Origin: Anaerolineales bacterium
Lineage (GTDB): Bacteria > Chloroflexota > Anaerolineae > Anaerolineales > E44-bin32
Assembly: GCA_030642885.1 (NCBI GenBank)
Contig: DAOWMX010000105.1
Coordinates: 1 to 7,457 of the forward strand
Direction: 5' to 3'
Length of the DNA: 7,457 nucleotides
Shown here: positions 1 to 5,344 of the stretch, piece by piece
Position numbering within the stretch: position 1 is the stretch's first letter
How the letters are laid out: the number at the start of each line of letters is the position of its first letter
The notes under the pieces: generated by a model
What the model saw: the letters and a program-made list of their open reading frames with translations, nothing else
The model's database searches: none
Told to the model about the DNA's origin: nothing
Made by a program: the position numbers and the translations under genes

Positions 1-140
1 ATCCTGCGAAGTCCCCCGTTCCGCTCTGCGCCCCTCGCGGAGCATCCAGTAGGGGCGAAGCGAAGCGGAGAGGGGTTTGGGGGGCGAAGTCCCCGACCGA
101 AGGGAGTGGGGAGTGGAACCGAAGGGCTCGAAATGACAGT
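1..140. repeat. Non-coding, purine-rich repetitive spacer; possible dispersed repeat
   Basis: No credible gene lies here. The plus strand is rich in G and A and contains several short direct repeats: GCGAAGTCCCC at 6-16 and 84-94, GGGGCGAAG at 52-60 and 81-89, ACCGAAGGG at 96-104 and 118-126, and GGGAGTGG twice in near tandem at 102-116. An 8-base-pair hairpin with one G-T pair can form at 23-43 around a CCCCT loop. The stretch ends near CGAAATGACA (130-139), a kind of terminus I associate with dispersed intergenic repeats, but only one copy is visible here. It lies downstream of the minus-strand sufR/sufT pair and no clear intrinsic terminator was found. Calling it a dispersed repeat is inference. 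Confidence 0.35.
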
Positions 141-156
141 TATCTAGCTACGACTT

Positions 157-501
157 TCAGAACAGCCCCCAATCGCCGCCGGTTCCATCCTCCATCATCG
201 ATGGTTCCCACATTTCCATGCCGAGCTCAACCATCGCCTCGATGCCCATCGCTTCGATGGCTTTACTGCGAGTCAACTCGATCAATGCTGGAGCGTAGGG
301 GCAGAAGGGCGTCGTGAGGATCATTTTCAATTGGACGCTCTCGTCATCGATCGTCACATCTCGTATCAGGCCCAATTCGATAACATTGAGTCCGAGCTCA
401 GGGTCCATCACTTCGCGCAGCCGATCTCGTAGCGTTTTGGCTGCTTCCGGATGGGTTGAATCCGCGGCCCATATTGTCGTTGGGGTTGTTTCTTCACTCA
501 T
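157..501 (-). CDS. sufT: MIP18/DUF59 family protein, SufT-like
   Basis: This encodes a 114-residue single-domain protein of the MIP18 (DUF59) family. Members help mature or deliver iron-sulfur clusters, and those in SUF loci are called SufT; it should be cytosolic. Visible marks are the acidic turn DPELG (about residues 33-37), the hydrophobic strand LKMILTTPFCPYAP with the family cysteine at residue 67 (usually in a TTPxCP context), and a C-terminal WEPSMMEDG...WGLF tail like the family's W-x-P-x-M end. Start choice: ATG at 501-499 overlaps the last 8 bases of sufR, which favours translational coupling. An in-frame GTG at 513-511 would add four residues (MKKN); neither start has a strong Shine-Dalgarno. 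Family identity is strong. The symbol rests on family plus position, and another DUF59 subgroup remains possible. Confidence 0.85.
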   Translation of the reverse strand: MSEETTPTTIWAADSTHPEAAKTLRDRLREVMDPELGLNVIELGLIRDVTIDDESVQLKMILTTPFCPYAPALIELTRSKAIEAMGIEAMVELGMEMWEPSMMEDGTGGDWGLF

Positions 502-1126
502 GTTCTTTTTCACTCATTAGCTGGACAGAGAAGGCACAATGCGCATCACCATCTAACATGCTTTGTACCTGCTCGACCGGTAAGGATAATACCTTGGCGA
601 TGAAGGTTTGATTGATCATGCAGACCTCGGGGTGTTTCTGTCCAATGGCAATATAGGGGCAGCTAAATGCACGGATCACGACGATGTCTCCGCGCCGCTC
701 GAACTCCGCAGTGAAACCCTCTTCGTTAAGCAGTTCTAGGAGACGAACCAGGCGCTCTGTCAATGGGAGCCCCTCGAGTTGGCTGGCATAATCCTCGGCC
801 ATCGAATCGGCGATGTTCGAAAGCACACCTTCGTAGTAAATGAGGGGCAACGATTCTTTCATCTGGTCGAGTAGCCGATTGGTAAGGCGGAGATAGCGGG
901 TAGGGAAGAGCTCGTGCGCCTCTTCTGTTAAAGAGAACAATTGGTGCGGTCGACCAACACCATGCTTCACTTCCTCTATAGACAACAGGCCATCAACCTG
1001 CAGTTTCCCGAGGTGGTGGCGGACGGAAACAGGGGATATGCCCGCCGCTTCAGCCAGTTCCTTCACTGTGCAGCTGCTGCGGGCACGTAGAGTCTGCAGA
1101 ATCATTTCGCGTGTTTGAGAGGCCAT
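494..1126 (-). CDS. sufR: SufR-type iron-sulfur cluster-sensing transcriptional repressor
   Basis: This 210-residue regulator has an N-terminal winged helix-turn-helix (about residues 5-66, with TVKELAEAAGISPVSVRHHL as the DNA-binding core and a GRPHQLFSLT wing). A C-terminal cluster domain carries Cys156, Cys169 and Cys197. The spacing C-x12-C-x27-C equals that of the cluster-ligating cysteines of cyanobacterial SufR (164/177/205 in Synechocystis). SufR represses the suf operon when loaded with a cluster and releases DNA under iron limitation or oxidative stress. It is transcribed divergently from sufC, as cyanobacterial sufR is from sufBCDS, and overlaps the sufT start, so the two likely form a small operon. 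No Shine-Dalgarno precedes the ATG, and the predicted transcription start is within about one base of it. An extra Cys19 in the HTH is probably not a ligand. Confidence 0.92.
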   Translation of the reverse strand: MASQTREMILQTLRARSSCTVKELAEAAGISPVSVRHHLGKLQVDGLLSIEEVKHGVGRPHQLFSLTEEAHELFPTRYLRLTNRLLDQMKESLPLIYYEGVLSNIADSMAEDYASQLEGLPLTERLVRLLELLNEEGFTAEFERRGDIVVIRAFSCPYIAIGQKHPEVCMINQTFIAKVLSLPVEQVQSMLDGDAHCAFSVQLMSEKEHE

Positions 1127-1133
1127 TTTCTGC

Positions 1134-1163
1134 AGTATAGCACGCCCGGTTAGTGGATGTCAA
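1134..1163 (-). promoter_or_regulatory. sufR promoter (minus strand)
   Basis: Read on the minus strand, a perfect -35 TTGACA (1163-1158) is followed by an 18-base spacer ending in TGC (an extended -10) and then TATACT (1139-1134). Initiation 6-8 bases beyond the -10 falls at about 1128-1126, on or next to the sufR ATG, so the mRNA is predicted to be leaderless or nearly so. The -35 lies in the left arm of the 13-base inverted repeat, so SufR binding there would give autorepression. Confidence 0.75.
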
Positions 1164-1259
1164 TATTTCATATATTTATGATATATATTTGTGTTGTGTG
1201 CCAGAATCGTGCGATTAACGGATGGAATATATTAGATATTTCTCACAAATATTGACATC
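1156..1259. promoter_or_regulatory. Inverted repeat framing both -35 boxes; candidate SufR operator pair
   Basis: The arm GATGTCAATATTT at 1156-1168 is repeated exactly as its reverse complement AAATATTGACATC at 1247-1259, a perfect 13-base match with 78 bases between. Each arm contains a TTGACA -35 hexamer for the promoter firing outwards on its own side. A repressor recognising the arm would block both promoters in the same way. SufR is the obvious candidate because it is encoded next door and regulators of this type normally control their own divergent region. I do not see an exact match to a published SufR operator that I can recall with certainty. The interior is AT-rich (about 1162-1190 and 1224-1253), which may help bending or melting. 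Confidence 0.6.
1205..1216. promoter_or_regulatory. Short palindrome AATCG-TG-CGATT in the divergent region
   Basis: Two 5-base arms (AATCG and CGATT) flank a TG centre. The palindrome sits close to the midpoint (about 1207-1208) between the two inverted-repeat arms and in a locally less AT-rich patch. It could be an additional binding site for a dimeric regulator, but arms this short can occur by chance and no factor can be named. Confidence 0.25.
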
Positions 1260-1281
1260 AAGGAAGGGTGCATGCTATAAT
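1252..1281 (+). promoter_or_regulatory. suf operon promoter upstream of sufC
   Basis: A consensus -35 TTGACA (1252-1257), an 18-base spacer ending in TGC (extended -10) and a consensus -10 TATAAT (1276-1281) form an almost ideal sigma-70-type promoter. Transcription should start at about 1288, giving a leader of roughly 48 bases before sufC. The -35 lies in the right arm of the 13-base inverted repeat, so a strong promoter appears to be held in check by a repressor covering its -35. Confidence 0.82.
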
Positions 1282-1323
1282 CTCGCGGTATTTCAAGCTC
1301 TGTAAAGGTCATGAAAAGAGGCC

Positions 1324-1328
1324 GGAGG
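1324..1328 (+). promoter_or_regulatory. sufC ribosome binding site
   Basis: GGAGG stands 7 bases before the ATG at 1336, which is optimal spacing. It fixes the sufC start and contrasts with the absence of any Shine-Dalgarno before divergent sufR. Confidence 0.8.
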
Positions 1329-1335
1329 GTGTCTT

Positions 1336-2115
1336 ATGACGGATATTTTGGAAGTAAAAGACCTGCATACTTCCATCGATGGACAGGAAATCCTGAAGGG
1401 CGTGAACCTTATCGTCCGCGAGGGGGAGATCCATGCTTTGATGGGCCCAAATGGAACGGGCAAATCGACGCTGGCGAACGTGTTGATGGGTCACCCGTCC
1501 TATGAGGTGACACAGGGGCAGATTCTCTTCAAGGGTGAGGATCTGACAGCGATGGCAACGGATGAGCGGGCGCGTATGGGATTATTCCTGGCATTCCAAT
1601 ATCCCGTCGCCATACCAGGAGTTTCCGTCGCCAATTTCCTGCGTCAGGCGATTAACGCTCACCGAAAAGCCCGGGACCCGGAGTATAAAGGTATCCCGAT
1701 CCCTGAATTCCGTAAGCTGCTGAAAGAGAAGATGGACTTGCTCGAGATGGCGCATGAGTTTGCGGGTCGCTACCTGAATGACGGATTCTCCGGCGGTGAG
1801 AAGAAGCGCGCCGAGATTCTGCAGTTAGCAACGCTAGAACCCTCGATCGCAATTCTTGATGAGACGGATTCTGGTCTGGATATTGACGCTCTGCGGATTG
1901 TAGCCAATGGTGTGAATACACTCTCCGGACCCGACCTGGGCGTTCTGATTATTACCCACTATCAACGAATTCTAAATTACATCAAACCTGACCAAGTGCA
2001 CATTATGCTCGATGGTCAGATTGTTGAATCTGGTGGGGCAGATCTGGCGCAGCACCTGGAGGAGCAAGGCTACGACTGGGTCCGTGAAAAGCATAATGGG
2101 AAGGTACAGGGGTAG
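1336..2115 (+). CDS. sufC: SufC, ATPase of the SufBCD cluster-assembly scaffold
   Basis: This is a 259-residue ABC-type ATPase with no membrane segment. As SufC it binds SufB and SufD in the cytosol and uses ATP hydrolysis to reshape the scaffold during cluster assembly. Visible motifs are Walker A GPNGTGKST (37-45), the Q-loop FQYP (87-90), the signature FSGGE (151-155), Walker B ILDETDSGLD (173-182) with catalytic Glu176, and the H-loop His208. The DETDSGLD form of Walker B and the FSGGEKKR signature are SufC hallmarks that separate it from transport ATPases. Length is normal (about 250-260). It is the first gene after the strong promoter, has an optimal Shine-Dalgarno and ends 15 bases before sufB, so the two are co-transcribed. 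Confidence 0.97.
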   Translation: MTDILEVKDLHTSIDGQEILKGVNLIVREGEIHALMGPNGTGKSTLANVLMGHPSYEVTQGQILFKGEDLTAMATDERARMGLFLAFQYPVAIPGVSVANFLRQAINAHRKARDPEYKGIPIPEFRKLLKEKMDLLEMAHEFAGRYLNDGFSGGEKKRAEILQLATLEPSIAILDETDSGLDIDALRIVANGVNTLSGPDLGVLIITHYQRILNYIKPDQVHIMLDGQIVESGGADLAQHLEEQGYDWVREKHNGKVQG

Positions 2116-2130
2116 GGAGGCTTCGGCGGT

Positions 2131-3543
2131 ATGGCTTCATCAGGGGATGTCAAGAATCTCCAGGATATCGACCAATATAAGTACGGGTTTAGCGATCCCG
2201 ATGTCTCGGTCTTTAAAACCCGCAAAGGTTTGGATCGAGATGTTGTGGAGCAAATATCGGCAATAAAAGGCGAACCAAAGTGGATGCTCGAGTACCGTTT
2301 GAAGGCTTTCGAACATTTCCTGGAACGTCCGATGCCCACGTGGGGTGGCGATATCGGTGGTCTTGATCTGGATAACATTTATTACTACGTCAAACCGGCG
2401 GAGAAGGAAGGGCGCTCCTGGGATGACGTTCCTGGTTCAATCAAAGAGACCTTCGACAAGCTTGGCATCCCAGAGGCGGAGCAAAAGTTTCTCTCTGGCG
2501 TCGGCGCGCAGTACGAATCGGAAATGGTGTATCACAGTATTCTGGAGCACCTCGAAGAACAAGGCGTAATATTCCTCAGCATCGAAGAAGGCCTGCGGCA
2601 GCACCCGGATCTATTCCGCGAATATTTTGGAACGGTCATCTCCTTTACCGACAATAAGCTCGCCGCGCTGAACAGCGCGGTGTGGTCGGGAGGGTCTTTT
2701 GTCTACGTCCCGCCCGGGGTGAAAGTGGAGCTCCCGCTTCAAGCATATTTCCGCCTGAATGTCGCCAACATTGGCCAATTCGAGCGCACGATGATCATCG
2801 TCGATGAAGGTGCTGAGGTTCACTACGTGGAGGGCTGCACGGCGCCGACCTACTCGACGGATTCCTTACACAGCGGAGTGATCGAGATCATCGTCAAACG
2901 CGGCGCTCGCAGCCGCTACACCACGATCCAGAATTGGTCGAATAACGTTTACAACCTGGTCACCCAGCGGGCGATGGTCTATGAAGATGCATCCCATGAC
3001 TGGGTGGATGCAAATATTGGCAGCAAAATCACGATGAAATACCCATCCTGCTACTTAATGGGGAAGGGCGCACGCGGGGGTATCCTTTCCATGGCTTTTG
3101 CCGCGGATGGGCAGCATCAGGATACAGGCGGCAAGATGATCCATGTCGCACCACATACGACCAGTAAGATTACCGCTAAGTCGATAAGCCAGGGCAGCGG
3201 CCGCTCATCCTATCGCGGTTTGTTGAAAGTTCATGATGGTGCGGTCGGATCGAAGTCGAATGTTGTTTGCGATGCCTTGCTTCTGGATCCGCAATCGCGC
3301 TCAGACACTTACCCCTATATCGAGATCGACGAGGATGACGTCAGCATCGGCCATGAAGCCTCGGTGAGCAAAGTCGGGGAGCAGCAGCTTTACTACTTAA
3401 TGAGCCGTGGATTGAGCGAGGAAGAAGCGATCACGATGGTCGTCTCTGGTTTCATAGAACCACTGGTTAAAGAGCTGCCGATGGAGTATGCCGTGGAGAT
3501 GAACCGCCTGATTCAGCTTCAGATGGAAGGCTCGATCGGGTAA
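2131..3543 (+). CDS. sufB: SufB, scaffold subunit of the SufBCD complex
   Basis: SufB is the main scaffold on which nascent clusters form, as SufB-SufC2-SufD. The 470-residue product has the usual length and N-terminus (about residues 14-70, ending in RPMPTWGGD). It then has the right-handed beta-helix core, with VYVPPGV (191-197) and HYVEGCTAPTYS (231-242). Cys236 aligns with E. coli Cys254, the sulfur-entry residue, and Cys380 in SNVVCDALLL aligns with E. coli Cys405, a proposed cluster-site residue. The IGHEAS segment (406-411) and the C-terminal helices YYLMSRGLSEEEA and GFIEPL are typical. A third cysteine, Cys307, is in the core. GGGAGG lies 10 bases before the ATG. No frameshift or missing key residue was seen. 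Confidence 0.97.
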   Translation: MASSGDVKNLQDIDQYKYGFSDPDVSVFKTRKGLDRDVVEQISAIKGEPKWMLEYRLKAFEHFLERPMPTWGGDIGGLDLDNIYYYVKPAEKEGRSWDDVPGSIKETFDKLGIPEAEQKFLSGVGAQYESEMVYHSILEHLEEQGVIFLSIEEGLRQHPDLFREYFGTVISFTDNKLAALNSAVWSGGSFVYVPPGVKVELPLQAYFRLNVANIGQFERTMIIVDEGAEVHYVEGCTAPTYSTDSLHSGVIEIIVKRGARSRYTTIQNWSNNVYNLVTQRAMVYEDASHDWVDANIGSKITMKYPSCYLMGKGARGGILSMAFAADGQHQDTGGKMIHVAPHTTSKITAKSISQGSGRSSYRGLLKVHDGAVGSKSNVVCDALLLDPQSRSDTYPYIEIDEDDVSIGHEASVSKVGEQQLYYLMSRGLSEEEAITMVVSGFIEPLVKELPMEYAVEMNRLIQLQMEGSIG

Positions 3544-3563
3544 GCGCGGTCTCCGGTCCGCGT
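3544..3563 (+). other. Small hairpin between sufB and sufD
   Basis: Right after the sufB stop, CGCGG (3545-3549) can pair with CCGCG (3558-3562), extended by a G-T pair at 3544/3563, around an 8-base loop. No T-run follows, so it is not an intrinsic terminator. It might stabilise the upstream message or tune sufB:sufD expression, but this is inference from a short stem. Confidence 0.3.
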
Positions 3564-3602
3564 CAGCTAAATCATAGATTTCAAGATGAGGTTGTACAGA
3601 GC

Positions 3603-4952
3603 ATGAGTTCCCGAACTGTTAGCCGGCGTAAACGTGTTGTACGAAAACAGGAAGCGCCGGAATTCAGCTTCACACGTGAAGATGTCGAGGGCATCTCTCA
3701 AGCTCTTGGTGAGCCCGATAAGCTCAAAGCACAGCGGATGGCAGCATGGGAGAAATTTGAATCCTTGCCTATGCCGTCGACGAGTGATGAGCCTTGGCGG
3801 CGGACGGACATTCGCGGCCTAGATCTTGACCGGATCAAAATGCAGGCGAGTACGAAAAAGCCTGTTGCATCAGAGCTGCTTCAACCGCTCGTTGCCGAAT
3901 CTCATGGCGCTCTATTAGTCCTGCGACCGGGACACACTCCTGAATTTCAAGAGGAAGAAAACCTACAGGAAGATGGAGTTGTGTTCACGGATTGGACTAC
4001 AGCTGTGCGTGAACACGCAGAGATCATCGAACGTACTATGGATACAATCGTTCCGGCTGAAGACGGCAAGTTCGCCGCGCTCGCTGCCGCGATGAGTCAG
4101 GAAGGCGTCCTGCTCTACGTCCCTGCTGGTGTTCAGCTTCAACAGCCGCTGCATTCGATTTTCTGGGCGCCGGGCACTGATGCGGCGTTTTTCCATCGGG
4201 TGCTCATTGTTCTTGAGCGCGGTGCGTCGGCGGTGTTCTTCCACGAAACCGCTTCGCCGACGGAGAGTGAAGGCCAGACGGTTCACGCCGGGATTGTCGA
4301 AATCTCCGTAGCGGAGGAGGCCTCGTTGAAGTTCGTTGAAGTGCAAAATCTTGGCGGGCATGTGTGGAACTTCACGCATGAGCGGGCGAAGGTCGCCCGG
4401 GAAGGTCGGTTGGACTGGATTTTCGGCGCAGTTGGGAGTCAGTTGACGAAGACTTTTTCGGATTTGGACCTGACAGGGCAGGGGGCGGAGGGACGGTTCT
4501 CCGGATTCTACTTCACCAGTGAACGGCAGCATTTCGATCATGACACCCAGCAGAATCACCTGGCGCCGGACACGATGAGCGATCTTCTTTTCAAGGGCGC
4601 GCTGGTCGATCAGAGCCGTTCTGTTTGGCAGGGAATGATCTATGTTGCACCGGAGGCGCAAAAGACGGATGGCTTTCAGGCAAATCGCAACCTGATATTA
4701 AGCAAGAAAGCGCGCGCCGATTCGATTCCTGGTTTGGAAATCTTGGCAGATGACGTTCGCTGCACCCACGGCGCGACGGTGGGCCAATTAGAAGACCTGC
4801 CGATTTATTATTTGATGACGCGTGGTTTTCCACGTGAGGAGGCTGAGCGAATGATGATAGACGGCTTTTTCGCACCCATTATGGAGCGCATCCCCTTCGA
4901 CGGCGTGCGGGAACGTTTTCGGCGGATGATCGAAGCGAAACTTGGCAATTAA
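3603..4952 (+). CDS. sufD: SufD, SufB-paralogous subunit of the SufBCD complex
   Basis: This 449-residue SufB paralogue pairs with SufB through the beta-helix and binds the second SufC. Diagnostic parts are PMP...DEPWRRTDIRGLDL (57-75), LLYVPAGV (170-177), the helix core with LIVLERGASAVFFHE (201-215), KTDGFQANRNL (354-364), and LEILADDVRCTHGATVG (378-394). There Cys387 and His389 correspond to E. coli SufD Cys358 and His360, the latter proposed to act at the cluster site; the YYLMTRGF helix follows. It lacks the VEGC sulfur-entry cysteine of SufB (HETASP instead), as expected for SufD. The first 15 residues are strikingly basic (SRRKRVVRK), which is unusual. The ATG is preceded by a weak GATGAGG 11 bases upstream, so a later start cannot be fully excluded. 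Confidence 0.95.
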   Translation: MSSRTVSRRKRVVRKQEAPEFSFTREDVEGISQALGEPDKLKAQRMAAWEKFESLPMPSTSDEPWRRTDIRGLDLDRIKMQASTKKPVASELLQPLVAESHGALLVLRPGHTPEFQEEENLQEDGVVFTDWTTAVREHAEIIERTMDTIVPAEDGKFAALAAAMSQEGVLLYVPAGVQLQQPLHSIFWAPGTDAAFFHRVLIVLERGASAVFFHETASPTESEGQTVHAGIVEISVAEEASLKFVEVQNLGGHVWNFTHERAKVAREGRLDWIFGAVGSQLTKTFSDLDLTGQGAEGRFSGFYFTSERQHFDHDTQQNHLAPDTMSDLLFKGALVDQSRSVWQGMIYVAPEAQKTDGFQANRNLILSKKARADSIPGLEILADDVRCTHGATVGQLEDLPIYYLMTRGFPREEAERMMIDGFFAPIMERIPFDGVRERFRRMIEAKLGN

Positions 4953-5013
4953 ATACGGACTGCCATACAATTACAACACTGGTCCGCATGAGAAAAAAAG
5001 CGAGAGAACGTAA

Positions 5014-5310
5014 ATGGCAAGAGAGATAAATGACAGTGCAACAATTAACAGGATAGATAAACATATTCACTCGGTTGGAGAAGTCGTTGAAGTTTACTGC
5101 GACCATAATCGAGATAGCCGCCGTGTGCGTGACTGGCTGCAAGGTGTCGTCGTGCAAGTGGACGAGAAGATGGTTGCGATCCAGTTCACTGAAGACGTGT
5201 ACCTGACCGACGGCTGGATGGTCCCCGATCGAGTCCTCTGGACGCAGCACAGCAGTGAAGCCATTCGTCCGGCAAAAAGAAAACGTAAACGTACAAAGCG
5301 TAAATCCTGA
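5014..5310 (+). CDS. Small basic protein of unknown function, possible SH3/Tudor-like barrel
   Basis: I do not recognise this 98-residue protein as a known SUF component. It has no signal peptide or membrane segment. Residues about 22-85 look like a small beta-barrel: GEVVEVYCD, then DWLQGVVVQVD, MVAIQF, VYLTDGWMVP, and finally EAIRP. The order of short strands, the Trp followed by a VV strand, and the terminal IRP resemble Tudor/Agenet-type SH3-like domains, but this is pattern resemblance only. The last 12 residues (AKRKRKRTKRKS) hold nine Lys/Arg, suggesting contact with RNA, DNA or ribosomes. A single Cys29 argues against it binding a cluster alone. It starts 61 bases after sufD with only a weak GAGAG 7 bases before the ATG, and ends 34 bases before sufS. 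Its placement suggests co-expression with SUF; a role in assembly is inference. Confidence 0.75.
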   Translation: MAREINDSATINRIDKHIHSVGEVVEVYCDHNRDSRRVRDWLQGVVVQVDEKMVAIQFTEDVYLTDGWMVPDRVLWTQHSSEAIRPAKRKRKRTKRKS

Positions 5311-5333
5311 CAGGCATTCCTAAATCTATGTGA

Positions 5334-5340
5334 GTGAGGG
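5334..5340 (+). promoter_or_regulatory. sufS ribosome binding site deciding the start
   Basis: GTGAGGG, with core GAGG at 5336-5339, lies 5 bases before the ATG at 5345. The in-frame GTG at 5330 has no Shine-Dalgarno, and using it would place this site inside the gene. This favours the ATG at 5345. Confidence 0.65.
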
Positions 5341-5344
5341 ATTA

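Noticed and set aside
23..43. Hairpin as a terminator for the sufR-sufT transcript
   Set aside because: The stem carries a mismatch in the minus-strand RNA, lies over 110 bases past the stop and is not followed by a T-run in that direction.
314..520. 68-residue plus-strand open frame over sufT and the end of sufR
   Set aside because: It is antisense to the conserved MIP18 domain and has a Ser/Arg-rich sequence typical of a shadow frame.
3963..4661. 232-residue open frame on the minus strand within sufD
   Set aside because: It lies wholly antisense to sufD, whose frame has clear conserved motifs. The antisense product shows no recognisable domain and no good ribosome binding site was noted.
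2131..4952. sufB and sufD as a recent duplication or a split gene
   Set aside because: They are the ancient SufB/SufD paralogues. Each is full length and has its own diagnostic residues (Cys236 and Cys380 in SufB; Cys387 and His389 in SufD).
5330..5344. GTG start for sufS five codons upstream
   Set aside because: No Shine-Dalgarno precedes it, while the ATG at 5345 has GAGG at 5-base spacing. The SufS family motifs begin well after either start.
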